Shown: positions 1 through 8,090, counted from the stretch's first letter. The stretch: DNA of 9,803 bases from Phycisphaerales bacterium UBA1845 (GCA_002338715.1 DDIR01000139.1:29189-38991); one strand, 5' to 3'. Numbers and translations: made by a program. The notes: generated by a model not told the origin, from the sequence alone.

Positions 1-3000
1 CGGCTGACGGTTCGCGAAGCGGCTGGTGTTCACGAGTTGCGCCTGGACGATGTTCGCACGCTACGGCAGACATCGGCAACGATTCACAATCAAGCCTTGT
101 ATGAGTTTTCCAACACAAGCACCAAGGTTGTGACGTGGGACGAAACGGGGGCGGCTGGCTACGAGCAGGCATACTTTACGGTTGCCCGCGACGGTGCTGC
201 GTTTTTTGAACCGCGCCTTCTAAACCGCGAAATCAAACTGCGCGACGCTTCGTTTGAACCCGTTCGCGGCGTGCCAGCCATCGAGCCTGCACTGCAAGCC
301 GGCGCGGATTGTCGCGTTCGGATTGTCCAGTTTGCGATTCCACCACTCCCTGAAATGCGTCAAGCCGTCGAGCAGTTCGGCAAGGTTCGGGCTTTTCTTC
401 CGCATCACAGTTTTGTCGTTGAGATGGATCAAGCCGGCGCGGCACAGGTTGCGGCGCTGCCGTTCGTTCGTTGGGTCGGTTTGTATCATCCGCAGTTTCG
501 CGTTGACGCGAGCGTGCGTGAGCAGTTGCTTAAGGACGACACGGCTCAGCTGGGCGGCGAGGCGAAGCGCTACCGCGTGAAAGTGTTTGACGAAACGATT
601 GGCCAGCAGTTCGAGGTGGCTGACCGCGTTGAAGCACTGGGCGGATCGGTTGAAGTCGCTGATGACAGCAGTTTCCTGATGGAGGTGACCCTCACGCCGG
701 CGCAGTTGGCAACGGTTGTTGGGTTGGATCAGGTTGAGTTCGTTGAACCCTGGTCGGCGCCGCGATCCCGTATGAATGTCGTTCGCCTGGACTCAATCAG
801 TGGCGCCAATCAGCTCGAAAGTGTGGCGGGTTACACCGGTGCGAATGTCCGCGGCGAAGTCATGGACAACGGCGTCTTGACCACGCACCAGGCGTTTGCA
901 TCGCGCATCACGGTGCGAAACGGGCCCGCACCGGTCGACAACGGCGGAACTCAGCCGCACGGTACGTCGACCTTTGGCATTGTATTTGGAGATGGCACGG
1001 GTAGTGCGAATGGCCGCGGCATGCTGCCCGATGCCCAAGGCGTTTTTTCATTCTATGGGTTCCCCGGTTCGCGCACGTCAAACATGCAGGAATTGTCGCA
1101 GGCGCCTTTCAATTGTGTGTTTCAATCCAATAGCTGGGGATTCGCCGACACGCCGAACTACACATCGGTGTCGGCAGAAATGGACCAGATCGTATTCAAC
1201 CAGGACATCCTGGTTTTGCACTCCAGCGGAAACTCGGGAACGCAGTCGGGCGTCGAGCACGCCTGGGCTAAGAACGTCGTCGCCGTCGGTGGCGTGCTCC
1301 ACTTCAACAGCAGCAATCCGGCATCGCACATTTGGGGTGGAAGCGGGTCGATCGGACCGATGACTGACGGGCGAATCAAGCCCGACCTCTGCCATTTCTG
1401 GGATTCCATTCGAACGACGACATCGTCGGGTGGATATACGAGCTCGTTCGGTGGGACGAGCGCTGCGTGTCCGATCGTTGCGGGGCACTTTGGATTGTTT
1501 TACGAGATGTGGGCGGACGGCTTGTTCGGCAACCCGGTTACGGGCGGAACGGTTTTTCAGGAACGTCCGCATGCGTCGACGGCGAAGGCGATGTTGATCA
1601 ACACGGCCAACTCGTATCCGTTCTCGGGATTGGGCGATGACCTGACGCGTACGCACCAGGGTTGGGGACTGCCCAATGTAATGAATATCTACAATCGCCG
1701 CGACCACTTCCTGGTGATCGACGAGACCGCGGTGATCGAGCCATTTGAGTCGGCATCGTTTACGCGAACAGTCAATCCGGCGCTACCGTTTAATGATCAG
1801 CTTCGTGCGACGTTGGTTTACACCGACCGAGCCGGTTCACCTGGGGCGGGCGTGCATCGCGTCAATGACTTGTCGCTGAAGGTGACGTCACCGTCGGCTG
1901 TCGTGTATTGGGGAAACAACGGACTATTGACGGGCAACCTTTCAACGTCAGGCGGTTCGTCCAATACGATCGATACCGTCGAGAACGTCTTCATCGATTC
2001 GCCGGAAGCGGGCATGTGGACGTTTGAAGTCGTGGGTGACGAAATTGTTCTGGACGGACACCCCGAGACCATTGCGCTCGATGCCGATTTTGCCCTGGTG
2101 ATTTATGGGGGTGAGGCTTGCCCGCCGCCGCAAGTCGAAGCAATAACATCCAGCACTAAGATTTGCCCGGGCGATGACATCACCCTGACGGGCAGCGCGA
2201 GCGACTTCGATACGTTGCAGTGGGTGAAAGATGACGTAGACCTTTCTGGTGAAAACGGAACGTCGCTGACGATCCTTGGATTTGATCCTTCCGACTACGG
2301 CGACTACGAGCTCAGTGCCACAAACGAATGCGGCGAAACGAAGTCCGAGGTGATCACTTTGAGCGAGTTCGACGGCATGCAGATCACACAGCAGCCGCAG
2401 GCATCGCTTGTCAGTTGCGTCGGATACAGCGCGGTGATGACGGTGACGGCGACCGGCGATCTGCTCTCGTATTCATGGGAAAAGGATTCGATCCCACTCG
2501 TTGATGGCGGCGGCATCGTCGGATCGAGCACGAACATGCTGACGATTGGCGACGTCACGACGAATTCGGTTGGCGAGTATCGCTGCATTGTCGGCGGTGC
2601 TTGCGGTGCGTCTGAGATTTCCACTTCGACGTCGCTTTCGGTCACCGGTCCCGAGTATCTGTTGCAGCCCGTCAGCCAATGTGTGGACCTTGGAGCCACG
2701 GTTGTCTTTGAAGCCGAAGCCGTGTCACCGAATGGAGCCGGACAGTTCCAGCAATGGTTCAAGGATGGCGTTGGTATGTTCGACGGCAGCGGTGTCAGTG
2801 GCGCATTTACGGATACGCTCACGCTTACATCGGTCGATGCAGGCGATGCCGCGACCTATAGCCTCCGCACGTTGACGCTGGGTTCGAGTTGCGTTCAGTT
2901 CAGCGACGATGCCGAGTTGGCGGTTGGTGAATGCTGCCCGGCGGCTGGCGACATGGACAACGACGGCGACTTCGACCTAGCCGACGTCAGCCAATTCGCA

Positions 3001-3126
3001 CAGTGCTTCGGCGAGAATATCGTCGCCAACCCGGCATGTGAATGTGCGAACGTCGACGCAGGCAGCGACAACATCGACCTGGATGACTGGGCACAGTTGT
3101 CGGCATTGCTGACCGGCCCGCAGTAG
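1..3126 (+). CDS. Secreted S8 (subtilisin/kp43-like) serine protease with Ig-like domains and dockerin-like tail, 5'-partial
   Basis: This is a secreted serine endopeptidase of family S8. The reading frame is open to base 1 and no signal peptide is visible, so the start lies upstream; the TTG at 37 is only the first in-window start codon. Counting from it, two propeptide-like modules lie at residues 92-151 and 179-239, each ending in a VRWVGLY or VEFVEPW type strand. The catalytic domain spans about 268-552: Asp277 in VMDNGV, His308 in PHGTST, substrate-binding SNSWG (363-367), oxyanion Asn399 in SSGNSG, and nucleophile Ser475 in GTSAACP. SNSWG and the overall spacing resemble kp43-type subtilases. 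A beta-sandwich follows (about 555-693), then three Ig-like domains (about 697-777, 781-869, 872-964), each with Cys residues and two with a clear GDYEL or GEYRC strand. The tail (966-1029) has one canonical EF-hand/dockerin loop (972-983) and one degenerate loop (about 1005-1017). It probably acts outside the cell or on its surface. The substrate is unknown. The catalytic set appears complete. Confidence 0.93.
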   Translation, partial: RLTVREAAGVHELRLDDVRTLRQTSATIHNQALYEFSNTSTKVVTWDETGAAGYEQAYFTVARDGAAFFEPRLLNREIKLRDASFEPVRGVPAIEPALQAGADCRVRIVQFAIPPLPEMRQAVEQFGKVRAFLPHHSFVVEMDQAGAAQVAALPFVRWVGLYHPQFRVDASVREQLLKDDTAQLGGEAKRYRVKVFDETIGQQFEVADRVEALGGSVEVADDSSFLMEVTLTPAQLATVVGLDQVEFVEPWSAPRSRMNVVRLDSISGANQLESVAGYTGANVRGEVMDNGVLTTHQAFASRITVRNGPAPVDNGGTQPHGTSTFGIVFGDGTGSANGRGMLPDAQGVFSFYGFPGSRTSNMQELSQAPFNCVFQSNSWGFADTPNYTSVSAEMDQIVFNQDILVLHSSGNSGTQSGVEHAWAKNVVAVGGVLHFNSSNPASHIWGGSGSIGPMTDGRIKPDLCHFWDSIRTTTSSGGYTSSFGGTSAACPIVAGHFGLFYEMWADGLFGNPVTGGTVFQERPHASTAKAMLINTANSYPFSGLGDDLTRTHQGWGLPNVMNIYNRRDHFLVIDETAVIEPFESASFTRTVNPALPFNDQLRATLVYTDRAGSPGAGVHRVNDLSLKVTSPSAVVYWGNNGLLTGNLSTSGGSSNTIDTVENVFIDSPEAGMWTFEVVGDEIVLDGHPETIALDADFALVIYGGEACPPPQVEAITSSTKICPGDDITLTGSASDFDTLQWVKDDVDLSGENGTSLTILGFDPSDYGDYELSATNECGETKSEVITLSEFDGMQITQQPQASLVSCVGYSAVMTVTATGDLLSYSWEKDSIPLVDGGGIVGSSTNMLTIGDVTTNSVGEYRCIVGGACGASEISTSTSLSVTGPEYLLQPVSQCVDLGATVVFEAEAVSPNGAGQFQQWFKDGVGMFDGSGVSGAFTDTLTLTSVDAGDAATYSLRTLTLGSSCVQFSDDAELAVGECCPAAGDMDNDGDFDLADVSQFAQCFGENIVANPACECANVDAGSDNIDLDDWAQLSALLTGPQ

Positions 3127-3135
3127 GCCATTCGG

Positions 3136-4746
3136 TCATTGGGCTCCGTTTGATGTGGCTGGATTCTCGCGTGCCTTGTCGGCGAACTTGGATACGCTCT
3201 TCAGAAGGCGCGAGGTTGCATTCTCGCTCAACATGACTTTGCCGATGCGCAGGTCCAGGTATTCAATCGAGTCGTATCGGTTTTCGACCCCGATGACCAA
3301 GACGTCAAGATCGCTCAGAAGCGACAACCTTGTTGGAGGGTCGCCGTAAATCTTGTGTGTTGCGATTTCCGCGGACCCTCGGCGAATTTGCAATTCAGTT
3401 ATTGAATTCGCACATTGACCCAAAGAACCGGCGTTTGAAAGCGCGGCAGCTGATGGGTTCGGGGTCTCTTTGAGCGTTGCGTGATATGGTCCAATCGCAG
3501 TTGCGACGGCGCTCTGGTCGGTTGTTGGGGGCGGTAGCGGGACCCAGTCAAAATCTTCGCCGACTTCGTTGATCTTTATGACGGCTGCGTATCGGGTTCC
3601 CAGATCGGCCATTGAGCCGGGGGCTCCTTTTTCGGCAACAAGTTTGGTGACCCGTTCGTTGTAGGCATCCGATTCGATCTGTTTTTCCCGTGTGACCGTG
3701 CATCCGCGCTTGTTGTAGGGAATCCCCAGTGCTGAGTCTACATTGGTCAACCCAATAACAAGCCCGAACATCTCGCGTTCGACGTGGCCTTCGCGGTACT
3801 CTTGTTCCGCTCGATCAAATCCCATCTGCATGATTTCCGCGTCTGATTTTCCGTCAAACTCTGGATTCATTGTGACGGGCCGTACTCTTATTTGCGAAAT
3901 CCAAACGTCGTCGGCGCCGCCATTGTCGGACGATTCGACTTGCGAATCATCTTTCACGACAAACGGAAAGTGCGCGCCATCGAACATGATTCGTCCATGC
4001 TCCAGGTCGATGAATTCCATGCTTGTATGTGGGGGTTGGAACTGGACTGCGAGAATGTCCAAGTCGGGCAATAATGCAACGGCGCTCGGAATCCGGTTGT
4101 ATGTTGGGATTAGCGCAACTTCCTTGGAGTCGCGCGTGACCATGATCGTTGCGTTTCGGTCATTGTCCGGGATGTTGCTTTCCCGGTGGGTTATGTAGAT
4201 GTTGGCTGTGTATTCGCCGATCGTGACGCTGCCTTGGGTGTCCTGCTTGCCATCAAATGCCGGTAGCGCGTGCCAGTCGAACGCTTTGGGGCCGTGCGCA
4301 ATCTTCGTGAGGCGCATGAACCTTTCTGTGAGCCCTTTCGCCCCTGACGGTGGGCCTTGCTCCTCGATGAGTTGCCTGACGCGATCGTTATGTCCGTGTG
4401 CCTCCACGTGTGCGCGGTCTGACATGAAGGTATGCGGGCGATAGTAGATGCCAAATTCGTATGCGAAGTGTCCTTTGGTCATGAAGCCGGTGGAATCGTC
4501 GAATTCGACCCAGCCGTCCCGATATTCTCGTTCCGCCCGAGCCCGGCCCTTCGCCCATATCTCCGATAGTGTCAGGCCTTCGAGCGATTCATCGAATCTC
4601 CGCGATGCTTCAAACGAGTCAGATGCACCGCCGGATGCCGAGTCGGCGTCGGCATTGGCGGCGATGACGAAGGCGCATGCGCCGACGACCAATGCAACGC
4701 ACATTCCGATTGAGTCGTCGCGCGAAAAGGTCGGCTGACGTTTCAT
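3136..4746 (-). CDS. Exported protein of unknown function made of two diverged ~200-residue repeats
   Basis: I do not recognise the family. The ATG at 4746 is chosen because GGAG lies 8 bases upstream (GCGGAGCAGATCCA before ATG); a TTG at 4770 would add 8 residues but lacks such a site. The product is 536 residues. A hydrophobic segment at 15-30 (MCVALVVGACAFVIAA) followed by NADA looks like a signal peptide or anchor; VGAC at 21-24 resembles a lipobox, but it is followed by more hydrophobic residues, so lipidation is doubtful. The rest is an internal duplication. Unit A is about 57-256 and unit B about 300-507. Shared blocks are EIxxxGxxRAExEYRxGxVE (63-81 and 304-323), NxRVxxLxxExGxP (120-133 and 363-376), FDWxxLP (156-162 and 399-405) and DLDxLxxxx...S(M/I)E(F/Y)(I/L)DLxxG(R/K)(I/V)M (228-254 and 479-505). 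No catalytic motif is evident. It follows comEC on the same strand and converges with the protease gene, 9 bases apart. Confidence 0.85.
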   Translation of the reverse strand: MKRQPTFSRDDSIGMCVALVVGACAFVIAANADADSASGGASDSFEASRRFDESLEGLTLSEIWAKGRARAEREYRDGWVEFDDSTGFMTKGHFAYEFGIYYRPHTFMSDRAHVEAHGHNDRVRQLIEEQGPPSGAKGLTERFMRLTKIAHGPKAFDWHALPAFDGKQDTQGSVTIGEYTANIYITHRESNIPDNDRNATIMVTRDSKEVALIPTYNRIPSAVALLPDLDILAVQFQPPHTSMEFIDLEHGRIMFDGAHFPFVVKDDSQVESSDNGGADDVWISQIRVRPVTMNPEFDGKSDAEIMQMGFDRAEQEYREGHVEREMFGLVIGLTNVDSALGIPYNKRGCTVTREKQIESDAYNERVTKLVAEKGAPGSMADLGTRYAAVIKINEVGEDFDWVPLPPPTTDQSAVATAIGPYHATLKETPNPSAAALSNAGSLGQCANSITELQIRRGSAEIATHKIYGDPPTRLSLLSDLDVLVIGVENRYDSIEYLDLRIGKVMLSENATSRLLKSVSKFADKARENPATSNGAQ

Positions 4747-4810
4747 TGGATCTGCTCCGCGAACTTTCAAATGCGTCTAGGTACTTTGACCGGCATGGCT
4801 GAATCTGTCG

Positions 4811-4837
4811 GTGTCGTTTCCAAAAATGGTACGACAC
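4811..4837. repeat. Inverted repeat/hairpin between comEC and the repeat-protein gene
   Basis: GTGTCGT (4811-4817) and ACGACAC (4831-4837) are perfect 7-base inverted copies. Inside them CCA (4820-4822) and TGG (4827-4829) can pair around an A-rich loop, which is T-rich on the minus strand. Read on the minus strand it begins 16 bases after the comEC stop and about 65 bases before the ATG at 4746. No T-run follows, so it is not a classical intrinsic terminator. It could be a weak terminator, an RNA processing site or a protein-binding palindrome; the sequence alone does not decide. Confidence 0.5.
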
Positions 4838-4852
4838 TTGCGGACCAATGGC

Positions 4853-7378
4853 TCACTTAATTCCATCGAGAAAGGCCGAAACGCTTATTGCGCTATTGCG
4901 AATGGTGATTTTGATCGCGCCGAGGTCGGCGGTGTTGAAGATCGGGATGTCGGCTGCGGCTTGTTTTAAGGCTGGGCTGTCTTCGTTTTTGACGAACGTT
5001 GAGCGCACGAGGGTTGTCGGGTTGACGGCTTGGATGAAGGCGGCAGTGTTCTCTTCGACGGCTCCGTGATGTGGCAGGACGAGCACGTCGGATCGCAGGT
5101 CGCAGTTGTTGATCAGGTGGTGTTGTGCGGCGTATCCGATGTCGCCCGTCAGCATGACGCTTCGCCCCTGATACGCCAAGCGCACGACGATGGATTGATC
5201 GTTGGCGCTGAGTTGGGCGGCAGATTCCGAGGGCGGCCAAAGTACTTCTGCGTGAACGTCATCGCCCAAGTCGATCGTGTTGCCGGCATTCAACGGGCGG
5301 ATGGTTTGTCCGGATCGTTTCAATTCCTCCAACAACAATTCAAACGGGCCTTCCTTTTCGACGCCATTGGTATTGAGGTAGACCGCATCGCAATGTTTGT
5401 CTTTGACGATCGAAGGGACGCCGCCGTAATGGTCTAGGTTGGGGTGGCTGACGATGATGCCCGCAAGCCGCGAGATCCTGCGCTCGTGCATGTATGGAAG
5501 GATCGTGTACTTGCCGGGGTCGCTTGGTGAAGATGAGCCGGCATCGTAAACCCATGCGTGGCCATTGGGCAGTTCGATGATCGTGGATGTGCCGCGTCCG
5601 ACCGCGAACTGGGTGATCGTCAAAGAACGATCGTTCGACGCGGGCCAGTTCCATGCGGTGATGGTCACGAGCAGTAGGGTCGCCGCGCATGAGCGGTTTC
5701 GAATGCGCCAGCCGCAGCGCGACGCGATCGCCACGGTCAGCAGGCAGCCGTAGTAGGTGCATACTGCGATTGTCGGCGGAGGGGTTATGTCGATGGGCCC
5801 GCCAAGATGCCCGCGAACGAACTCGAGGAAACCCGCGAGCGACTCGGTCGCGAATTGAAGGGGCCAATCGACCAGCGGCATCGCAACGGGAAAAATGAAA
5901 CCGACAGCCAACTTCATGAAACTCAGCACCATTACCGCGTAGATAGCCGGAAACGAGAGGATCGATCCGAGCCAGCCCATCGGCGTCAACCGACCGAAGT
6001 GAATCGCCACGATCGGCAGCGTCGAAACCCATGCCGAAATCGACACGAACACGAGCAGCGCAACAGGTTGCAGAATGCTTCGCAACCAAACCAGGCTTCT
6101 GCGCTCGGGCATGATGAGTTCGCTCGGGTCCTCGGGGGCTGAGTCGATCTCCGCTGGCAGGGGTTTCATTTGAAAGATGACGCTGGAGCAGCGGGTCATC
6201 ACGGGTGTCAACAAAACGATGCCGGTGACGGCTACAAATGAAAGCTGGAACCCGACATCGAAAAGCGAAAGCGGATCGAGCGACAAGAGCAGGATCGCCG
6301 CGACCGACAGCGAGTTGATCGTACTGGGTTGCCTTCGCAGCAAGAGTGCGACGCTCAACGTGCAGGCCATCACGGCTGCCCGCAACATTGATGGGCGCGC
6401 GTCGGCAATCATGACGTACACGATCACGGCGATGATGAGAAGTGCGGCGGTCGATCGTCGGTTGGCGCCCAGTAGGCGTGCGGGAAACCAGACGATCGAC
6501 GCCAGCATGGCGATGTGAATCCCGCTGACCGCGAGGTAATGGGCGCATCCGGTTTCGAGAAACAACCGCTCGGTTCGTTCGTCGATCGCGCTGCGGCGTC
6601 CCAGGACCATCGTGTCGAGAAGGGATGTTGACGAATCGCCGATTTGTGTGCCGCGCCCGAGTAGCAAGCCGCGGAAGTGGTTGGCCAACGATCGCGCTTC
6701 TCCCGTTGATTCTTCGAGAATCTTTGCGTTGGCTTCGTCGTTGCACTGGATGCTTGTGCGGATTTGGCGTCGGGCGTTGTGCAGTGCCCAGTCGTATTGG
6801 CCCGGGTTGCGCGGTGGGGCGATTTGATCAAGCCAGCCGACAACTTCGACGCGCTGGTTTTCTTGCAATGTAAGCGCCGGTTCTGATATAGACACACGGA
6901 CTTGCCCCGTCGACATTTGCACGCCATCGCCCGTGTCGATGGATTCCGCGTTGACGAGGAAACTCGTGCGGTCGGTCGTGTGGAGCCAAGGTTCAAACGG
7001 TGGATAACCTGTTCGCGTGATCTGCGGCTGCGATGAAATGGTTCCGCTGATGCGTGCGAGTCTTCGGTCAGGCGCTGCGAACTGGGCGATGTCGGTCGCG
7101 GGAAGTGTGCGAAACGCCAGATGGTGTCGCATGGCGCCAAGACCGATGCCGGCTAGGATGATAAGTAGCAGCGGGACTTTGCGTCGAATCGAAGGCGACA
7201 GTGCGGCGATGCCGGCTGATGCGATGACGATCATCGATACTGTCGGAGGAATCGGAACGCGATTTTCGATGGCGATGCCGGCGATCATCCCGACAGCCCA
7301 CGGGAGCAGTGGGGTGGCTGCGAGCCAATGCGGGGGAAGCTCGCTCGCTTGGAAAATACTGTCTCGGTCGGCAGACAT
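4853..7378 (-). CDS. comEC: ComEC/Rec2-type DNA internalization competence protein
   Basis: ComEC forms the inner-membrane channel that brings single-stranded DNA into the cytoplasm during natural transformation. The 841 residues have the usual full-length order. There are N-terminal membrane helices (about 20-82), a soluble OB-like region (about 100-190), and the multi-helix Competence domain. That domain has the signature CAHYLAVSGIHIAM (278-291), followed by ARPSMLRAAVMA (327-338) and DVGFQLSFVAVTG (374-386). A C-terminal metallo-beta-lactamase-like domain runs from about 588 to the end, with SHPNLDHYGG (644-653), LTGD ending at Asp746, and PHHG (His770, His771). The opening motif of that domain reads FAVGRGTST instead of the common DVGQGD, and the HxHxDH motif has Asn in place of the second His. 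The ATG at 7378 has GAGG 10 bases upstream. The gene is divergent from the HAD phosphatase and may be co-transcribed with the downstream repeat-protein gene (106-base gap). The DNA-uptake role is inferred from family; no other competence gene is in the window. Confidence 0.93.
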   Translation of the reverse strand: MSADRDSIFQASELPPHWLAATPLLPWAVGMIAGIAIENRVPIPPTVSMIVIASAGIAALSPSIRRKVPLLLIILAGIGLGAMRHHLAFRTLPATDIAQFAAPDRRLARISGTISSQPQITRTGYPPFEPWLHTTDRTSFLVNAESIDTGDGVQMSTGQVRVSISEPALTLQENQRVEVVGWLDQIAPPRNPGQYDWALHNARRQIRTSIQCNDEANAKILEESTGEARSLANHFRGLLLGRGTQIGDSSTSLLDTMVLGRRSAIDERTERLFLETGCAHYLAVSGIHIAMLASIVWFPARLLGANRRSTAALLIIAVIVYVMIADARPSMLRAAVMACTLSVALLLRRQPSTINSLSVAAILLLSLDPLSLFDVGFQLSFVAVTGIVLLTPVMTRCSSVIFQMKPLPAEIDSAPEDPSELIMPERRSLVWLRSILQPVALLVFVSISAWVSTLPIVAIHFGRLTPMGWLGSILSFPAIYAVMVLSFMKLAVGFIFPVAMPLVDWPLQFATESLAGFLEFVRGHLGGPIDITPPPTIAVCTYYGCLLTVAIASRCGWRIRNRSCAATLLLVTITAWNWPASNDRSLTITQFAVGRGTSTIIELPNGHAWVYDAGSSSPSDPGKYTILPYMHERRISRLAGIIVSHPNLDHYGGVPSIVKDKHCDAVYLNTNGVEKEGPFELLLEELKRSGQTIRPLNAGNTIDLGDDVHAEVLWPPSESAAQLSANDQSIVVRLAYQGRSVMLTGDIGYAAQHHLINNCDLRSDVLVLPHHGAVEENTAAFIQAVNPTTLVRSTFVKNEDSPALKQAAADIPIFNTADLGAIKITIRNSAISVSAFLDGIK

Positions 7379-7493
7379 AAATGGATGTCCTCACCCCGCC
7401 GACCGAGGGATGCAGTGTTGTTCTCGTCGTTTAAGATAATGAAAAGTTGGGGTCGTCGCGAGTGGAACTCGCATTGCCGGCAGGTTTGAAATC
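7379..7493. promoter_or_regulatory. Divergent intergenic region between comEC and the HAD gene
   Basis: These 115 bases must hold the promoters of both divergent genes. An A/T-rich island (TTAAGATAAT, 7431-7440) stands out and contains a GATAAT -10-like hexamer for the plus strand, but no convincing -35 lies at the right spacing. Two palindromes follow near the HAD start: GCGAGT-GGA-ACTCGC (7458-7472, 6-base stem, 3-base loop) and the perfect TGCCGGCA (7475-7482), which abuts the likely Shine-Dalgarno AGG of the HAD gene. Exact promoters cannot be assigned by eye. Confidence 0.45.
7458..7472. repeat. Short perfect hairpin upstream of the HAD gene
   Basis: GCGAGT (7458-7463) and ACTCGC (7467-7472) are perfect inverted copies separated by GGA. 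It ends 21 bases before the ATG at 7494 and so would lie in the 5' leader if transcription starts near 7447. It could affect translation or be an operator half, or it may be chance in G+C-rich DNA. Confidence 0.35.
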
Positions 7494-8090
7494 ATGCAGA
7501 CGCAAAACACAAGCCGCGGCATGCTTATCTTTGACCTGGATGGGACGCTGACGATTCCCGTTCTGGACTTCGACGCGATGCGGGCTGAGGCAAACCTGCC
7601 ACCGGGTCCGATTCTCGAATCGCTAGCGTCGTTGGGGGCGGCTGATAGGGAGCACGCGCTGGCCGTCGTTCATGCGCACGAAGAGCAAGCCGCGCGAAAT
7701 TCGCAACTCCAACCCGGGGCCAGGGAAACACTGTCGGGTCTGCGGGAACGCGGTTGGCCCATTGGCATTCTGACGCGCAACGCCCGGCAGTGGGCCAACA
7801 TCATTCTTGATACGCACGGGATCGAAGTCGACGTGATGTTTGGGCGGGAAGTCGAACCCACCAAGCCGTCACCTGATCCGATCCTGAAAATGTGCGCGCA
7901 GTTCGGTTGCACGGCGGAGGCGAGTTGGATGATCGGCGACCACCTGATGGATATCGAGTGTGGCCGGGCGGCTGGCTGTCGTACCGTGCTGATGATTGGT
8001 GAAGGCGATGCCCCGGATCGGGCATGCGAAGCCGACCACGTCATTCGGGCGCTTGGTGAATTGGTCGCGATCGTAGGTCAGCCGCTTTGA
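7494..8090 (+). CDS. HAD-superfamily hydrolase (phosphoglycolate phosphatase-like)
   Basis: This is a probable cytosolic phosphatase acting on a small phosphorylated metabolite; the substrate cannot be read from sequence. All four HAD motifs are present in its 198 residues. Motif I is DLDGTL with nucleophile Asp14 and acid/base Asp16. Motif II is ILTRN with Thr94. Motif III is Lys124 in EPTKPSPDP. Motif IV is GDHLMDIECG with Asp149 and Asp153. The stretch between motifs I and II (about 20-85) is helical in character and fits a small C1 cap. The length is slightly short of typical phosphoglycolate phosphatases. The ATG at 7494 has a modest AGG 9 bases upstream; an ATG at 7521 lacks a ribosome site and would leave only three residues before the motif I strand. 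The gene is transcribed away from comEC and converges with the glycosyltransferase gene, 26 bases apart. Phosphoglycolate phosphatase, pyrophosphatase or sugar-phosphate phosphatase are all possible. Confidence 0.9.
   Translation: MQTQNTSRGMLIFDLDGTLTIPVLDFDAMRAEANLPPGPILESLASLGAADREHALAVVHAHEEQAARNSQLQPGARETLSGLRERGWPIGILTRNARQWANIILDTHGIEVDVMFGREVEPTKPSPDPILKMCAQFGCTAEASWMIGDHLMDIECGRAAGCRTVLMIGEGDAPDRACEADHVIRALGELVAIVGQPL

Noticed and set aside
37..39. TTG at 37 as the true start of the protease gene
   Set aside because: The frame is open upstream to base 1, no ribosome site precedes the TTG, and an exported protease should begin with a signal peptide, which is missing here. The real start is outside the window.
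1078..1707. Open frame of 209 codons on the minus strand opposite the protease catalytic domain
   Set aside because: It is an Arg-rich antisense shadow of the conserved S8 domain and has no ribosome site or domain of its own.
3127..3135. Terminator between the convergent protease and repeat-protein genes
   Set aside because: The gap is 9 bases, and I see no stem-loop followed by a T-run on either strand around it.
4747..4770. Eight-residue N-terminal extension of the repeat protein from TTG at 4770
   Set aside because: GGAG is well placed for the ATG at 4746, and the extension would put extra charged residues ahead of the signal-like segment.
5340..6746. Long open frame (468 codons) on the minus strand inside comEC
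   Set aside because: It lies in another frame of the strong ComEC gene. Its translation is extremely Arg/His-rich with no domain, as expected from an out-of-frame reading of G+C-rich coding DNA.
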